From Pyrus communis (taxonomy: Eukaryota; Streptophyta; Magnoliopsida; Rosales; Rosaceae), in NCBI RefSeq assembly GCF_963583255.1, contig NC_084803.1, positions 12,570,478-12,634,477 of the forward strand: a stretch of 64,000 nucleotides of DNA, written 5' to 3'. Position numbers and translations under genes: made by a program. This document shows positions 34,671 to 45,939 of the stretch, one piece after another; position 1 is the first letter of the stretch; every line of letters starts with the position of its first letter. The notes beneath the pieces are model-generated. The model made no database searches. It saw nothing but the letters and a program-made list of their open reading frames with translations, and had not been told where the DNA came from.

Positions 34671-37600
34671 GTTTGGTATCAGAGCATATGTTGGGCAGTA
34701 TTGTGTTCATCACACGCGTGATGTGAGCACTCTTGGTTTTTGTGTTTGACGCTCGAATGATGCCACCTCGTCGAATATGGAAAGATATGCTAACTTTTCT
34801 TAAGTTTTGGACAATTATGTTGTCTTCACGACATTTTAGATGATCATTTTGGCCATGTCCATAGAACTAAAACGAAGATTTTCCTTGTGGAGGAAAGGTA
34901 TAAAAGTGAGGCAAGTTGATGGCCTAAGTAAATGTTTTGATAATCATGTATTGCCAGAGATATTACCAAATAATTCTATCATTGTCCTACCGCCATTAAT
35001 ATTGATTCTTTAAAGATTGGAAATCTTAGTTAATCTTGATTTCTTAGTAACATTCCGCGGAAGATCATCGGAGGGATAATTATTGTTCGGTCCCTATTAG
35101 CACTAATATCTTCAAGCGTACTTGTGTTCATGTTGGATCTTTAGGAGGAAGATCGACTGTCGATGAAGTCTTTTTGAAAGTAGATATTAAGCAAGGTCTT
35201 TTTCTAGCATTGAGATTTTTCAATCAACGCTATTCCAGATTTTTGCTTTCGTAGTTGTACTTATTAAATGTGTGAGAATAGGCTTGCGAATGTAAGTTGT
35301 CATATCCTGGGAGTTGTAGAAATCCGAAAAGCAATCATCAAATCCTCCTAGGATCAATGAACTACTTCGCTTGAGCCGAATAAATTAGGATCGTGGAAGC
35401 TTAGGAATAAGCTTTGCAATAGGACGTTAAACTCATGATTGTTGTTTTACCTTATCACTTATTTAGGTAAACGAAAACCCTTTGACTAACCACCTCTCGA
35501 TCACTTCCATAGACATTAGAATCGAAATGCGGGATGATATCTCACTGTTAGATTGTTATAAGTGTCGAGGAAACTGTGAAGACCTTTTAGTTCGTGTCGT
35601 AGAGTTGGTTAGTAGTACTGTAAATTTCGAGGACATATACTTTTGGCGTCATATCCCAAAAATCCTACCGCGGATACCACCACATTGTTAAGTTGGTATG
35701 GCAACATGACGGAGTATTGCTTTTACTTTTCACGATTAGAATCGTTTGAAACGAATCATCTTATTCATTGACCTAAAGTCAACAGTCATCACCTTATTTC
35801 GAAGGCTAAATGACACTTCTCGGTGGAGATTTTGATGATGCATGATGATTGTCGATTGATGTGATAAGTCAATTCGGATTCAGACTTTCTTAGTATGTTA
35901 ACGCTTATGTTTCTCGATGGTAGAACCGCTAAAGATGAACTATCATACTTCTGACCTAGAATTAACAATTTCTAATTTCATTGGAATATTGATTGGGACT
36001 CTTATGTAGAAAAGTGTGTCCAAATCTTCATTGATCTTAGAACTTTTTATTACATTTACTTTTTGGAACAAGCTAAGTTCTGTCAGAGGCAATAGTAGAA
36101 TTAAATTAGCATCTATGAGTGCATTATCGCGTATCTACTCTTGCACATTTCCAGCTTGTCCTTTTCTATTTAATTGGGAAGTATCTTTTTATATGCGCAG
36201 TTCGAGATATGTGGTATATGTAAAGAATGTGAAATTCATTAATCGTGATGCTAAACTGATGATACGCTTATATGATGTTCCAATTGGTGGTTGTTTACTT
36301 AAGTAGAAAACAATATTCTTCTTGCTCAAAAAATTGAAGTATTGGCAATAGTTATTTCCTGAAAATGGGTGTTGAAATTTCAACAATAAGACACTTGTGA
36401 AGACCACTAAGATAGAAGTGGGATGTAGTCAACCTCTTCGGGTGATGTGATCTAGAAGTTCTCTTTGTGACGTGACCAAATGTGGAAGTAGGGAAGAGAT
36501 AAAATCGAGGCTTCCTTTGATGTGTTTTAAATGAATCCTCACTCTAGATGGACCTTGCCTTTGATTAATGTTGTGAGGATATTGAGATTATAGAGTTCAA
36601 AATTTTCTGGACAACTACAATTTTCTAAGTGCGTCCAGAGGACGATGACTTTTTGAGAAAACTACTCCTAGACTTTTATACCAATTTCAGCAAACAGAAA
36701 CCTGACAAGATTATCATCTTGGTGTATTTATATTTCATCGTGTTACATGTTTTACTTCCAAGCCTTTGGAAGTCGTTATGAAGGTTTTGAGTATTAGAAG
36801 TTGTTCCTTATTGCATTTCTATCCCTAGATTAACGATTAGTTTGAAATGAGTTACTCAGACCTTTGTGGACGAGTTGCATCTTGTTTGTCCCACCAGTAG
36901 CATGGTTGCAGTATATCCTTATCTCCATTTTAGTCACTTGTAACCACGGTTACAATTTCGGGTTAACTATGGTATCATTGGAGTTGATGTATGGAGATTT
37001 TACGCACAACGCATATTTAATGAATGCATACTTTTGTTAGAATTATGGGTAACTACGGTTACATTCCTGTTTAGGAGTATGGTATCCTTCGAAATATAAT
37101 ACAAATATTGTATGTGCAGTTTGTGATTTACAGCAGATTATTGCGAACAAATATTTGATTGAGATTGTGATGTAGAAAATTTATGTTATTGACGATGTTG
37201 CCTCAGAAGGTAGCGAATGAGTACGATCGAGGCTGGCATGTGTATTTCCCATTGAGGGGCAAGATGGTAATATTGCACCCTCGGGAATTGTTACTTGCTT
37301 ATCAAGACAACAGTGAATTGTCGGTTTTGCGGGGTGCAGACCGTAATATTAATAACTTATTCGTTGGGTTGTTAAGCAAGTAAACAAGTAGATTATTCTA
37401 CGTTAATATTTGTATTTACTTATTTAATTCGTTAATGGTTGTTTGGGCTTGACCCAAAAAAAAATATATATATATTACATGCTTAATTTCGAAGTGCGTT
37501 ACGCTTTGAACACGTTTATGAGAGGATAGTAGGAATTTGGAGGCATGAAAGAAGAGTCACTACGCTCCGATCATGACGGAATGTCATCCTCTTTTATGTA

Positions 37601-37726
37601 GTCGCCATCACTTTGTATCTTCCTCGTGTATGTATTTACATACATATATCTCTTTAATTTTGAGTATTCTACTTTGGACTGATGATTTTAAATTTCGAGG
37701 ACGAAATTTTCTTAAGGTGGGTAGAT
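34671..37726 (+). other. LARD interior, non-coding
   Basis: No reverse transcriptase, RNase H, integrase or protease motif found in any frame. Short frames (for example 35482-35691 and 37183-37383) do not match gag-pol. A relic gag start lies at 34757. Stop codons are scattered throughout, so replication would depend on enzymes supplied by an autonomous relative. Confidence 0.8.
34674..34685 (+). other. primer-binding site for initiator tRNA-Met
   Basis: TGGTATCAGAGC, complementary to the 3' end of plant initiator tRNA-Met, three bases after the left LTR. This is the standard position for priming minus-strand DNA synthesis. Confidence 0.9.
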
Positions 37727-38040
37727 TGTGACAGCCCGTTCCAAATTTTACGTTTTTATTTTATTTTAAAAGCGTGAATTTACTAAATTGCCCTAGAGGC
37801 AAGGACTTTGACTTCCGTTGACCATCGACTTGAGAGATGTGTGACTTATTCTTTAAGCATATCCTCGTAGTACTCTTTGGTACGAACGTATAGGCGAAAG
37901 CCGTTTGCGCGTCCGGATTATAACGGTATAGTTACGAACGTTCGAAATTGGTTATTCAAGGTTTAGTGTGTATTTAAATTAAACCCCCCACTTTGTGGGG
38001 GAAGCCCAAAATCAGAAACGGAGGGAGGAAAGAAAAGAAG

Positions 38041-38078
<38 letters not shown>

Positions 38079-41000
38079 AGGGAAGAGAGCTTCCCGTGCA
38101 CCCATACCCGCGCCACCACGAGACCACCTTCCAAGGCCGATTCCGGCCAACTCCGGTGGAGTTTTTCGATGCCACCACCACCATCTTGAAGCTCTCATTC
38201 CCCTCTACAAAACCCACCCAAGAACCACCTTGATTGACCATGGTATGAGACGGTTTGAGGCCACGAAAGTTGACGAAAATCAATGGTGCTCCGGCCACCC
38301 TTTTCGATTTTCCGGCCAATCGGCAAAGCAATGGCCGATGCCACCACTTGGGCTTTGTAGCCCACAATCCCAGGAGCAAAACCCAACCAACCTTGACCCC
38401 GTTGGACCACCGTAGACGACGAATCGACGTCGGGAAGTTTTAGGCATCCGCCGGCTTCGTGGGCAAAATTGACCATCTTCCGTCCACTTTTGGACTTCGT
38501 GGCAGGTATGAAAGTTGCTCCACTCACTGAGATCTTCATTTCTGTGAAGTTTGAGAATTTTTGGAAATAGTTGGATTTTCCGGCGAGTCGGGGCGGCCGA
38601 CCGCCACCCGCGGCGGCGCGTGCGGCGGCGCATGGCCAGTGGGCCGCCAATGCTATTTTTAGGCTATGTCAAATGTCTTGAATTCAGTTTTGTCATTTGA
38701 ATGACGTAGGTTGATAGTTGGAACCTAAATTCATTACGATACGTTACTTGATGAAAATGTGAATCGATGATCCGACCGTTGGATCGTCACCAAAATGGGA
38801 TATATTATAATACGTAATATTTAAAGATTATAGGAATTTACAGATCGGGAATCCGACTTACGGATCTTCCTGAATTGGATTTGTAAGTTAGTAAAATAAA
38901 TGTTCATGGCCACTTGTTTTAGGCAATTGGCGGAGATTGGACCGTTGGATCGTAATGAAATTTTAGTATGTTATTCTTGAAACATATTGTGGATCGTTGG
39001 GAGTTGCGGATTGGAAATCTGATATGCGGATCTTCCGGGTCAAGTTATACAGGGTTGTAAACCCTACCATCGATCTTTGATCGACGGTTGACTTGTGGTC
39101 AATGGGTATCAAACTATTTTAGAATGTCGTTGATGTTGTGTTTTATGTGAATTACGTACTCTTCGGATAAGAGTTCTGAGATGTGATTTGATAATTGGTC
39201 ACAGGGACCAATCATTCAGGACGCCTCGATGTGTGCGCTAGAGAATCATAGCGTGGACTCCAAGTAAGTGGATCTTTTCCTTTTTATCGTACATATTATT
39301 GAGAGTTCTATCGACACTTTTAAATTGATTAGGTATATTACTTTCATATATAATTATTGTGAATGCTTGAAGTACGATATGAACTACGAATGGCTTGATC
39401 CCTATTTAGGGTACGTAGGCAGTCTAACGAGACGTTAGATGCAGCCATAAAATATTTGAGACCAAAGCCTTGCTTGGGAAATTGAGTAAGGCGAAGGAAA
39501 TTGGTAAAGGCAAGTTTTAGTTTTATGAATTAGTTAGCTAAATTAGTGTTAATTGGGTCGTCAAGGATAATTATCCCTGAAAATAAATAGTTTGGGAGTA
39601 ATGCGTTATTGATTGTACACTTCTCACTGTATTGTTTATAATTGAACATGCTACGACATGGTTGAGTATTAGATTGCATCATAGTATATCAATATGTATA
39701 TTACTTGCATATAATTATTGGGAATGCTTTCAAGTGCAAAAGTGAACTCAGGACACCCAGGTAAGTTCAGGTGAGTTTATGGTACTAGTTGAATCGATTT
39801 CGTTATAGCATGACTACAGTTATGTGTTAGGCAACTTCGATACTGTCGTACTGGTTGCCATGAGTTGCACATGTTATATTGAGATGCATTGAGAGCTCAT
39901 AAACCTGCACCCCGGTGTTAGTGCTCCCGCCCGTGGCCAGGGCACAGTCCTTCACGTGATGTTCACCTCCCGCACCTTATGCTCACCTTGGATTCAAGGT
40001 AGGTGCACAGTCCTGTCGTACAGACCACTTTAGGTGGTTCCGACTCGTAGGTGACCCGCGATTATTCGCCCAGTCTTCACGTGATCGTAGCACTTGAGCT
40101 TATTTATTTACACCCAGTCCTGTCGTACAGACCACTTTAGGTGGTTCCGACTCGTGTGCAGGTATACTTATTGAGTTATATGCTAGCCAGGATTGATGAG
40201 ATATGGATAAGTCGTACAGGTCACTAGAGGTGACTCCGACTTATATGCTAGCCAGGATTGATGAGATATGGATAAGTCGTACAGGTCACTAGAGGTGACT
40301 CCGACTTATATGCTAGCGAGGATTGATGAGATATGGATAAGTCGTACAGGTCACTAGAGGTGACTCCGACTTATATGCTAGCCAGGATTGATGAGATATG
40401 GATAAGTCGTACAGGTCACTAGAGGTGACTCCGACTTATATGCTAGCCAGGATTGATAAGAATCCTGAGATATGGATAAGTCGTACATGTCACTAGAGGT
40501 GACTCCGACTTATATGCTAGCCTGGATTGATAAGATATGGATAAGTCGTACAGGTCACTAGAGGTGACTCCGACTTATATGCTAGCCATGATTGATGAGA
40601 TACGAATAAGTTGTACATGTCATTTTAGATGACTCTGACTGATATATCACTTTGTATTGATTTAGTTCATTTGGCCTACTTATTAATGTATGGTGGAGTT
40701 AATGGAAAACCGTGGTTTTGGTCATTTCTGAGTATGGTTTGGATATATGTATATATGTTGTACTGTCTTATGGAAAACGATACGGGTTTTACATTAGGGC
40801 ATTACTTTTAGAGAGGTAATAACTTTGGGAAGCTTGGTTTTATTGCTTACTCACACCTTCTGTTTGGTGCCCTCCAGGTTTTAGCTGCTGAGTTTGTATC
40901 GACAACAATCTGTGGTGAATCTTAGTATTAATGGATATTTTTGAGGGTATGATTCTTACCCATACTACTGTACCTTACTTATGCTCTGACATCGCGTGTG

Positions 41001-41169
41001 AAATGGGTTCGCTCCCACTCGTAGCGCACTCTGGTACTTAGACACTTTTAGATTCAAATTTATTCACTTTTTGTACACTATCACATTTTATGGCTTCGTC
41101 ACCTTCCAGGTGTCGGCCAGCACAGTTCGATTCAGGGTCTAAGTGGACTTTCTGGGTCGGGGTGTGTCA
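37727..41169 (+). repeat. right LTR of the LARD, 3443 bp
   Basis: Same as the left LTR; the 5-bp length difference equals the longer poly-A (37 at 38041-38077, against 32). The one substitution I found is A to G at 39184 (GATATGATTT against GATGTGATTT). Confidence 0.9.
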
Positions 41170-41174
41170 ATTAT

Positions 41175-41830
41175 CCTTTTAGAAACACTTGTGACTTACT
41201 TGAAACTGCTATTTCACAAATACTTATTCTCATAAACTATACTTAGAAATGATTACGCTTCAGTTGATTTGTTTTTTTTTTTTTTTTTTAAGTGCTCGCA
41301 CTTGTAATTACTTTCACTAGAAACATGTTGAAATGTTTATTAAGAATTTTCATGAAAATAAACATTGGACAAATGTTTATCTAAAAAACATTTTATGACT
41401 TAAAAAAAACTTAAGTGTTTCTTAAAAAGGTAATTACAAGACGCAAAATATAATATGAAACAATTTTGATGCTCAATGTCTGAAAGCTCTTTTATAAAAT
41501 TAATTTTGAATTGCATAAAGCACTTTAATGTGCTTTTCATATTTCATTTGAATTTATAGTTTAAAAAAAATTCATCAAAATTACTTGCAGAAATAAAATC
41601 ATTTTCAAACGAACAACTTTGTTTTCTTCAATTCCAAAATACAAAAGAAAAAAATTGGTTTTGCCAGAGGACAGTGACCTACTGTCAGTGACGGTCAGTC
41701 AGTCAGAGTCCTTTCCTTACCTTTATAATTTCAAGTGGAAAGTATCTCCATTAAAATCTGGTCCGATTCCAACAGGATCCTCCTCCTCGTCCTCTTCCGT
41801 TTTTTTATTTACGAGGTTAGAGCATTTATA
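41175..41830. repeat. segmental repeat, copy E
   Basis: 41175-41600 resembles 27705-28018 (AACACTTG, TTAGAAATGATTACGC, CATGTTGAAATGTTTATTAAG). 41612-41715 resembles 26737-26800 (AACAACTTTG, then GTCAGTCAGTCAGAGTCC). The order shows that repeat units follow one another head to tail. The LARD inserted at or near its left end. Confidence 0.5.
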
Positions 41831-42365
41831 AAAATATGTCAAATTCAAAATATAACATTTAAATTTGATAGCTCTCTTCATAATTTAAAATATTATCAAT
41901 ATTTTATATGTTAAAATTTATTTTTTCATTTATATTTTTTTTAAATAAAAACAATAGAAGTTAAGTTATTATTGGTTTAAACATAATAAAATAATATTTA
42001 AATATACTAGTATTTAAGGTAAGATAAATGGAATGTCTTTAAAAATAGTAAAAACCAAATTTAAAAACAGCTTCAAATTTGATATTTCTTTGTTTATGTC
42101 GGCTTAGCCTTGTTTTTCATGTCATCTTTGACATTCGATAGAAGTAAATGGTACATCATCAGTTATATGTCTATGTGATATTTTTAACATCTCATTTGAA
42201 AATGATCTTAACCTTACAATGAATTATCAATGATATTTTTAAACTTTCGTCCACAAAATCAATCAAAAGCCCAAAGCAGCATCAGTGCCGTAGTATTTGT
42301 TTGCTCCAATTATTAGTGACGAAATCTTCATCTCCCACCAAAAAGAAGCAAGCTTGACAAACTCA

Positions 42366-42876
42366 ATGTATCACCACCATCATCAGAACAACTGCAAAGT
42401 CAGTAACACAGAGTTCGCGGATGTTGATTTCGATGACCCCATCTTCTCAAATCCCATTCTTTCATCTCCCAACTTCCCCCAACGCACCACCACCGCCAGC
42501 GCCACAGTTGCGCTGGCCGACGCCGACCGCCCACAACCGCAACTGCACGTGCCGCTGCCGCCGAAGGTGCAGCAAAAACTGAACACCATATGCGAGGAGA
42601 AAGAGCAGCCGCAGCCGGACGCCGAGTTGAGAAGGAAGCTGGGTTTGCTGGGCGAGGAGAAGGCACTCGAACTCCTCGGTGAAATTTACAACACGAAAAC
42701 AAAGATTAGAACCCTCAGTGGATACATCGGGTTCATGCTCGGCCAAGAAAAATACCGATGTACCCCTCATTCTCCTTCTCCTTCTCCTTCCCCTTCCCCT
42801 TCGAAGTCTGCCCCAGCTGCTTCTCGTCTTCTTCACAGCCCGTCTTCTGCTTCCTCCATCACTCCTGGTCGTCAAG
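42366..42876 (+). pseudogene. orphan RDR-gamma-like exon 1, copy 1
   Basis: From ATG 42366 the frame runs 170 codons to a GT donor at 42877, ending in phase 1 exactly as exon 1 of the full RDR gene (48069-48417) does. Matching blocks: ICEEKEQPQPDAELRRKLG against ICEEKKHPWPEDDVLRRLS, then EEKALELLGEI and LSGYIGFML. It also has a Ser/Pro-rich tail absent from the full gene. No further RDR exons follow. Instead a repeat of the upstream sequence begins at 42891. If unspliced, the frame stays open to 42932 (188 aa). It could be expressed as a short protein, but a truncated gene is the simpler reading. Confidence 0.75.
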
Positions 42877-43342
42877 GTCAGATTCTTTGGTTTAAACATA
42901 ATAAAATAATATTTAAATATACTAACATTTAAGATAAGACAAGTGAAATATCTTTAAAAATAGTAAAAATCAAATTTGAAGACAGATTCAAATTTAATAT
43001 TTCTTTGTCTATGTCAGCTTAACAAATAATGATACGTTATTTGTTACAGTTATATATTTATGTGATATTTTTAACATTTTCTTTAAAAATAACCATAATC
43101 TTATAATAAATTAATAATAATATAATTCAAATTCGTTTTTAAGAAAAATTAAACTTTCATTCACAAATAAAAAATACCAGTAACCCATAGTAAACGGCAC
43201 GTCAAAACTTTGTCCTCAATTCAACATCCACAAAATCAATCAAAAGCCCAAAGCAGCATTAGTGCTGTAGTATTTGCTTGCTCCAATTGTTAGTGACGAA
43301 ATCTTCATCTCCCACCAAAAAGAAGCACGCTTGACAAACTCA

Positions 43343-43859
43343 ACGTATCGCCACCATCAGCAGAACAACTGCAAAGTCAGTAACACAGAGTTCGCGGATG
43401 TTGATTTCGATGACCCCATCTTCTCAAATCCCATTCTTTCATCTCCCAACTTCCCCCAACGCACCACCACCGCCAGCGCCACAGTTGCGCTGGCCGACGC
43501 CGACCGCCCACAACCGCAACTGCACGTGCCGCTGCCGCCGAAGGTGCAGCAAAAACTGAACACCATATGCGAGGAGAAAGAGCAGCCGCAGCCGGACGCC
43601 GAGTTGAGAAGGAAGCTGGGTTTGCTGGGCGAGGAGAAGGCACTCGAACTCCTCGGTGAAATTTACAACACGAAAACAAAGATTAGAACCCTCAGTGGAT
43701 ACATCGGGTTCATGCTCCGCCAAGAAAAATACCGATGTGCCCCTCATTCTCCTTCTCCTCCTCCTTCTCCTTCCCCTTCCCCTTCGAAGTCTGCCCCCGC
43801 TGCTTCTCGTCTTCTTCACAGCCCGTCTTCTTTTTCCTCCATCACTCCTGGTCGTCAAG
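43343..43859 (+). pseudogene. orphan RDR-gamma-like exon 1, copy 2, start codon lost
   Basis: Nearly identical to copy 1 but the ATG position reads ACG (43343-43345), and no in-frame ATG precedes the end of the conserved helical region. Two extra codons lie in the Ser/Pro repeat. The donor site GTCAGA at 43860 keeps phase 1. The sequence right of the donor differs from copy 1 and has no RDR exon 2. It diverges into unrelated sequence by about 43960. Confidence 0.8.
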
Positions 43860-43900
43860 GTCAGATTCTTACTTCGTGGGTTGTTTTGTTTTGATTAACT

Positions 43901-44342
43901 AGTGATGGGTTTTCTTTGCTGATTATTTTCGAAACCGATTTCTGATATTTTTGTCGAAGAATGCTAGAATCCCACGTCGGAAAATTGTCGATTGATAAAA
44001 GGAATTACAATATATAAGAATGGCTTCTAATAACGCCAATGTCTTTGATGATACACCCTTCGTTTGTTATAGTAAATAAATGCAAGTTGGGACAATATTG
44101 ATGTGATTAGCGGTTGACTGTTATAATTAGTAGTGGACCGTTATGATTAGTCATTGATCGTTAGTCCGTCTCTTTGAAATACCGAATCAACTAATAAGTC
44201 CAATAGACTTTTCTGCAACTTCTCTAGAAAAAAAATTCATCGAAAACAAACTCAAATTCTTTCGTTTTTTTTTTTTGGTCAAACAATTTTTTTCTTTTTT
44301 TTTTGTTATACAAAATTTTTTCGTAGTTGAATCCATGATGGC
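43901..44342. other. intergenic left of Cassandra copy C
   Basis: No gene. 44243-44342 matches 30039-30096 (ACTCAAATTCTTT, GTCAAACAA, TTGAATCCATGATGGC). Confidence 0.5.
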
Positions 44343-45033
44343 TGTCACATCCCCGTTCGGGCCCCCACCACATCTCGGGCTAGACTCTACCGTAGTACGA
44401 TATTATTCGCTTTGGGCCCCAACCACGTCCTCATGGTTTTGTTTCTGAGAACTCACACGAGAACTTCCCAGTAGGTCACCCAACCTGGGAATGTTCTGGC
44501 CCCATACTCGCATAACTTCGGAGTTCCTACAGAACCCGAAGCCAATGAGCTCCCAAAAGGCCTTGTGCTAGATAGAGATGAGAATATACATATAAGGCTT
44601 ATAGGATCCACTTCCTTGGGCGATGTGGGATGTTACGATCCACTCACATGGGTGATGTGGGATGTTACAATCTACCCCCCTTAGGGGCCTGACGTCCTCG
44701 TCGGCATACTTCCGACCAGAGATTGGCTCTGATATCAAATTGTCACATCCCGACCCGAGCCCCCACCACATCCTGGGCTTGACTCCACCGTAGCACGATA
44801 TTGTCCGCTTTGCCCCGACCATGCCCTCACGGTTTTGTTTCTGGGAACTCACACGAGAACTTCCCAGCAGGTCACCTAACCTGGGAATGCTCTAGCCCTG
44901 TACTCGCATAACTTCGGAGTTCCTATGGAATCCGAACCCAGTGAGCTCCCAAAAGGTCTCAAGCTAAGTAGAGATGGGAATATACATATAAGGTTTACAG
45001 GATCCACTGCCCTGCGCGATGTGGAATGTTACA
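44343..45033 (-). mobile_element. Cassandra TRIM retrotransposon, copy C
   Basis: LTRs at about 44343-44637 and 44741-45033, on the minus strand. The internal part has a degenerate primer site (GGCTCTGATATCA) and a 34-bp partial repeat of the LTR end (44638-44671). Target duplication ATGGC is perfect (44338-44342 and 45034-45038). 5S-like core present in both LTRs. The second LTR end has mutations (TGGAATGTTACA). Confidence 0.92.
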
Positions 45034-45888
45034 ATGGCTCACTTTTATTAGGCTTTTAAATTTAGCTTTATTTTTCCTTTTTCATTACGGGTTCTAAATT
45101 TTAAACTATTAATTTTTATATTATACATGGATGCAATGTGATGGGCTTTTATAGGCTTCATACGTGTGCTACATCAAGCCACTAATGGAATTTTTAACAT
45201 AATCAAATTGTGAGGACGAAATTGATGACTCAGCCAATAAAACAAAGATGAAATTGATGTGTTTAAAACATAGAAAACTAAATTGGCATCCCGTTAAAGG
45301 TTTAAAAGCATAAAGATTATTAGTGATAAAATATTTATATGTTATTGGTTCTTGGAAAGTCTTTCCTAGTCAAAATTCTATCCGATAATCTTAAAAGGTA
45401 CTTGGAAAGTATCTCCTAGTGTGTGACTAGCAAAAACTAGAAGAGAAAAGAGAAACATGTGCGGTCTAATAAACAACATATATAAAACGAGTTCTTCACT
45501 ATACAATATTTTAATTTACTAAAATAATAATAATTTTAAAAAACTTATACATATGATTGTTTTATTGAAATGCAACTTTGTAGTAGCGGCAAACTCGCAT
45601 TTATTGAATGGGTGATTTAGGCTTTTGAATATTAAAGCTAAAAATGCCGACATGAAAAGAAAGAGTTGAAAATAAAAAATAAACTTGGTGACGAAGGTAT
45701 TGTAAACAATAAAGCCACAATCTTTTGAAGAAAGCCATTAGTGTTGATTTACTTCTCGTGAAAAATATTTTCTTACTCAGCAACAATAGTTTCTTATTAA
45801 ATTCTTGCCAAGGGACGTTCTTGATTGTTATAACACATTTAGCTATTCTACAAACACTTGGGCTTTATTTGAAACTGCTTTTTTATAT
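45034..45888. repeat. segmental repeat, copy C
   Basis: Matches copy A 26889-27755 from ATGGCTCACTTTTATTAGG through GACGAAGGTATTGTAAACA to ACACTTGGGCTTTAT and GAAACTGCTTTTT. It stops where the lyase fragment's upstream sequence begins. The open frame 45805-46260 starts in this repeat, so its N-terminal 45 codons are not part of the lyase. Confidence 0.8.
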
Positions 45889-45939
45889 ATAAAGATTATT
45901 GTTTTCTTGGGCTGCTGCAACTTAACGGTGTGTTCAGCC

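Larger units (their letters stand above)
31233..41169 (+). mobile_element. LARD-type non-autonomous LTR retrotransposon
   Basis: Full element of 9937 bp: LTR 31233-34670, internal 34671-37726, LTR 37727-41169, with ATTAT on both sides (31228-31232 and 41170-41174). A tRNA-Met primer-binding site sits 3 bases after the left LTR. A purine-rich tract (AAGGTGGGTAGA) precedes the right LTR. The 3.06-kb interior has no gag or pol frame; the longest frames are under 100 codons. A vestige of a gypsy gag start (MMPPRR at 34757) and the pre-tract phrase AATTTCGAGGACGAAATTTT point to a Ty3/gypsy parent. Long LTRs with a non-coding interior fit the LARD class. LTRs are almost identical, so insertion is recent. 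Orientation follows primer site and tract. Confidence 0.92.
41974..43900. repeat. tandem duplication carrying the RDR-like exon 1
   Basis: The unit starts GGTTTAAACATAATAAAATAATATTTAAATATACTA at 41974 and again at 42891. Each unit then has about 350 bp of upstream sequence and one RDR-like first exon. The second unit has about 60 extra bases upstream (near 43140-43220). Coding parts are almost identical, so the duplication is recent. Confidence 0.85.

Noticed and set aside
42462..42899. Antisense arginine-rich frames across the RDR-like exon copies
   Set aside because: They are shadows of the plus-strand proline/serine-rich coding sequence.
45805..45939. Extra 45 codons before the lyase fragment
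   Set aside because: They begin without ATG and lie in segmental repeat copy C, which elsewhere is non-coding.
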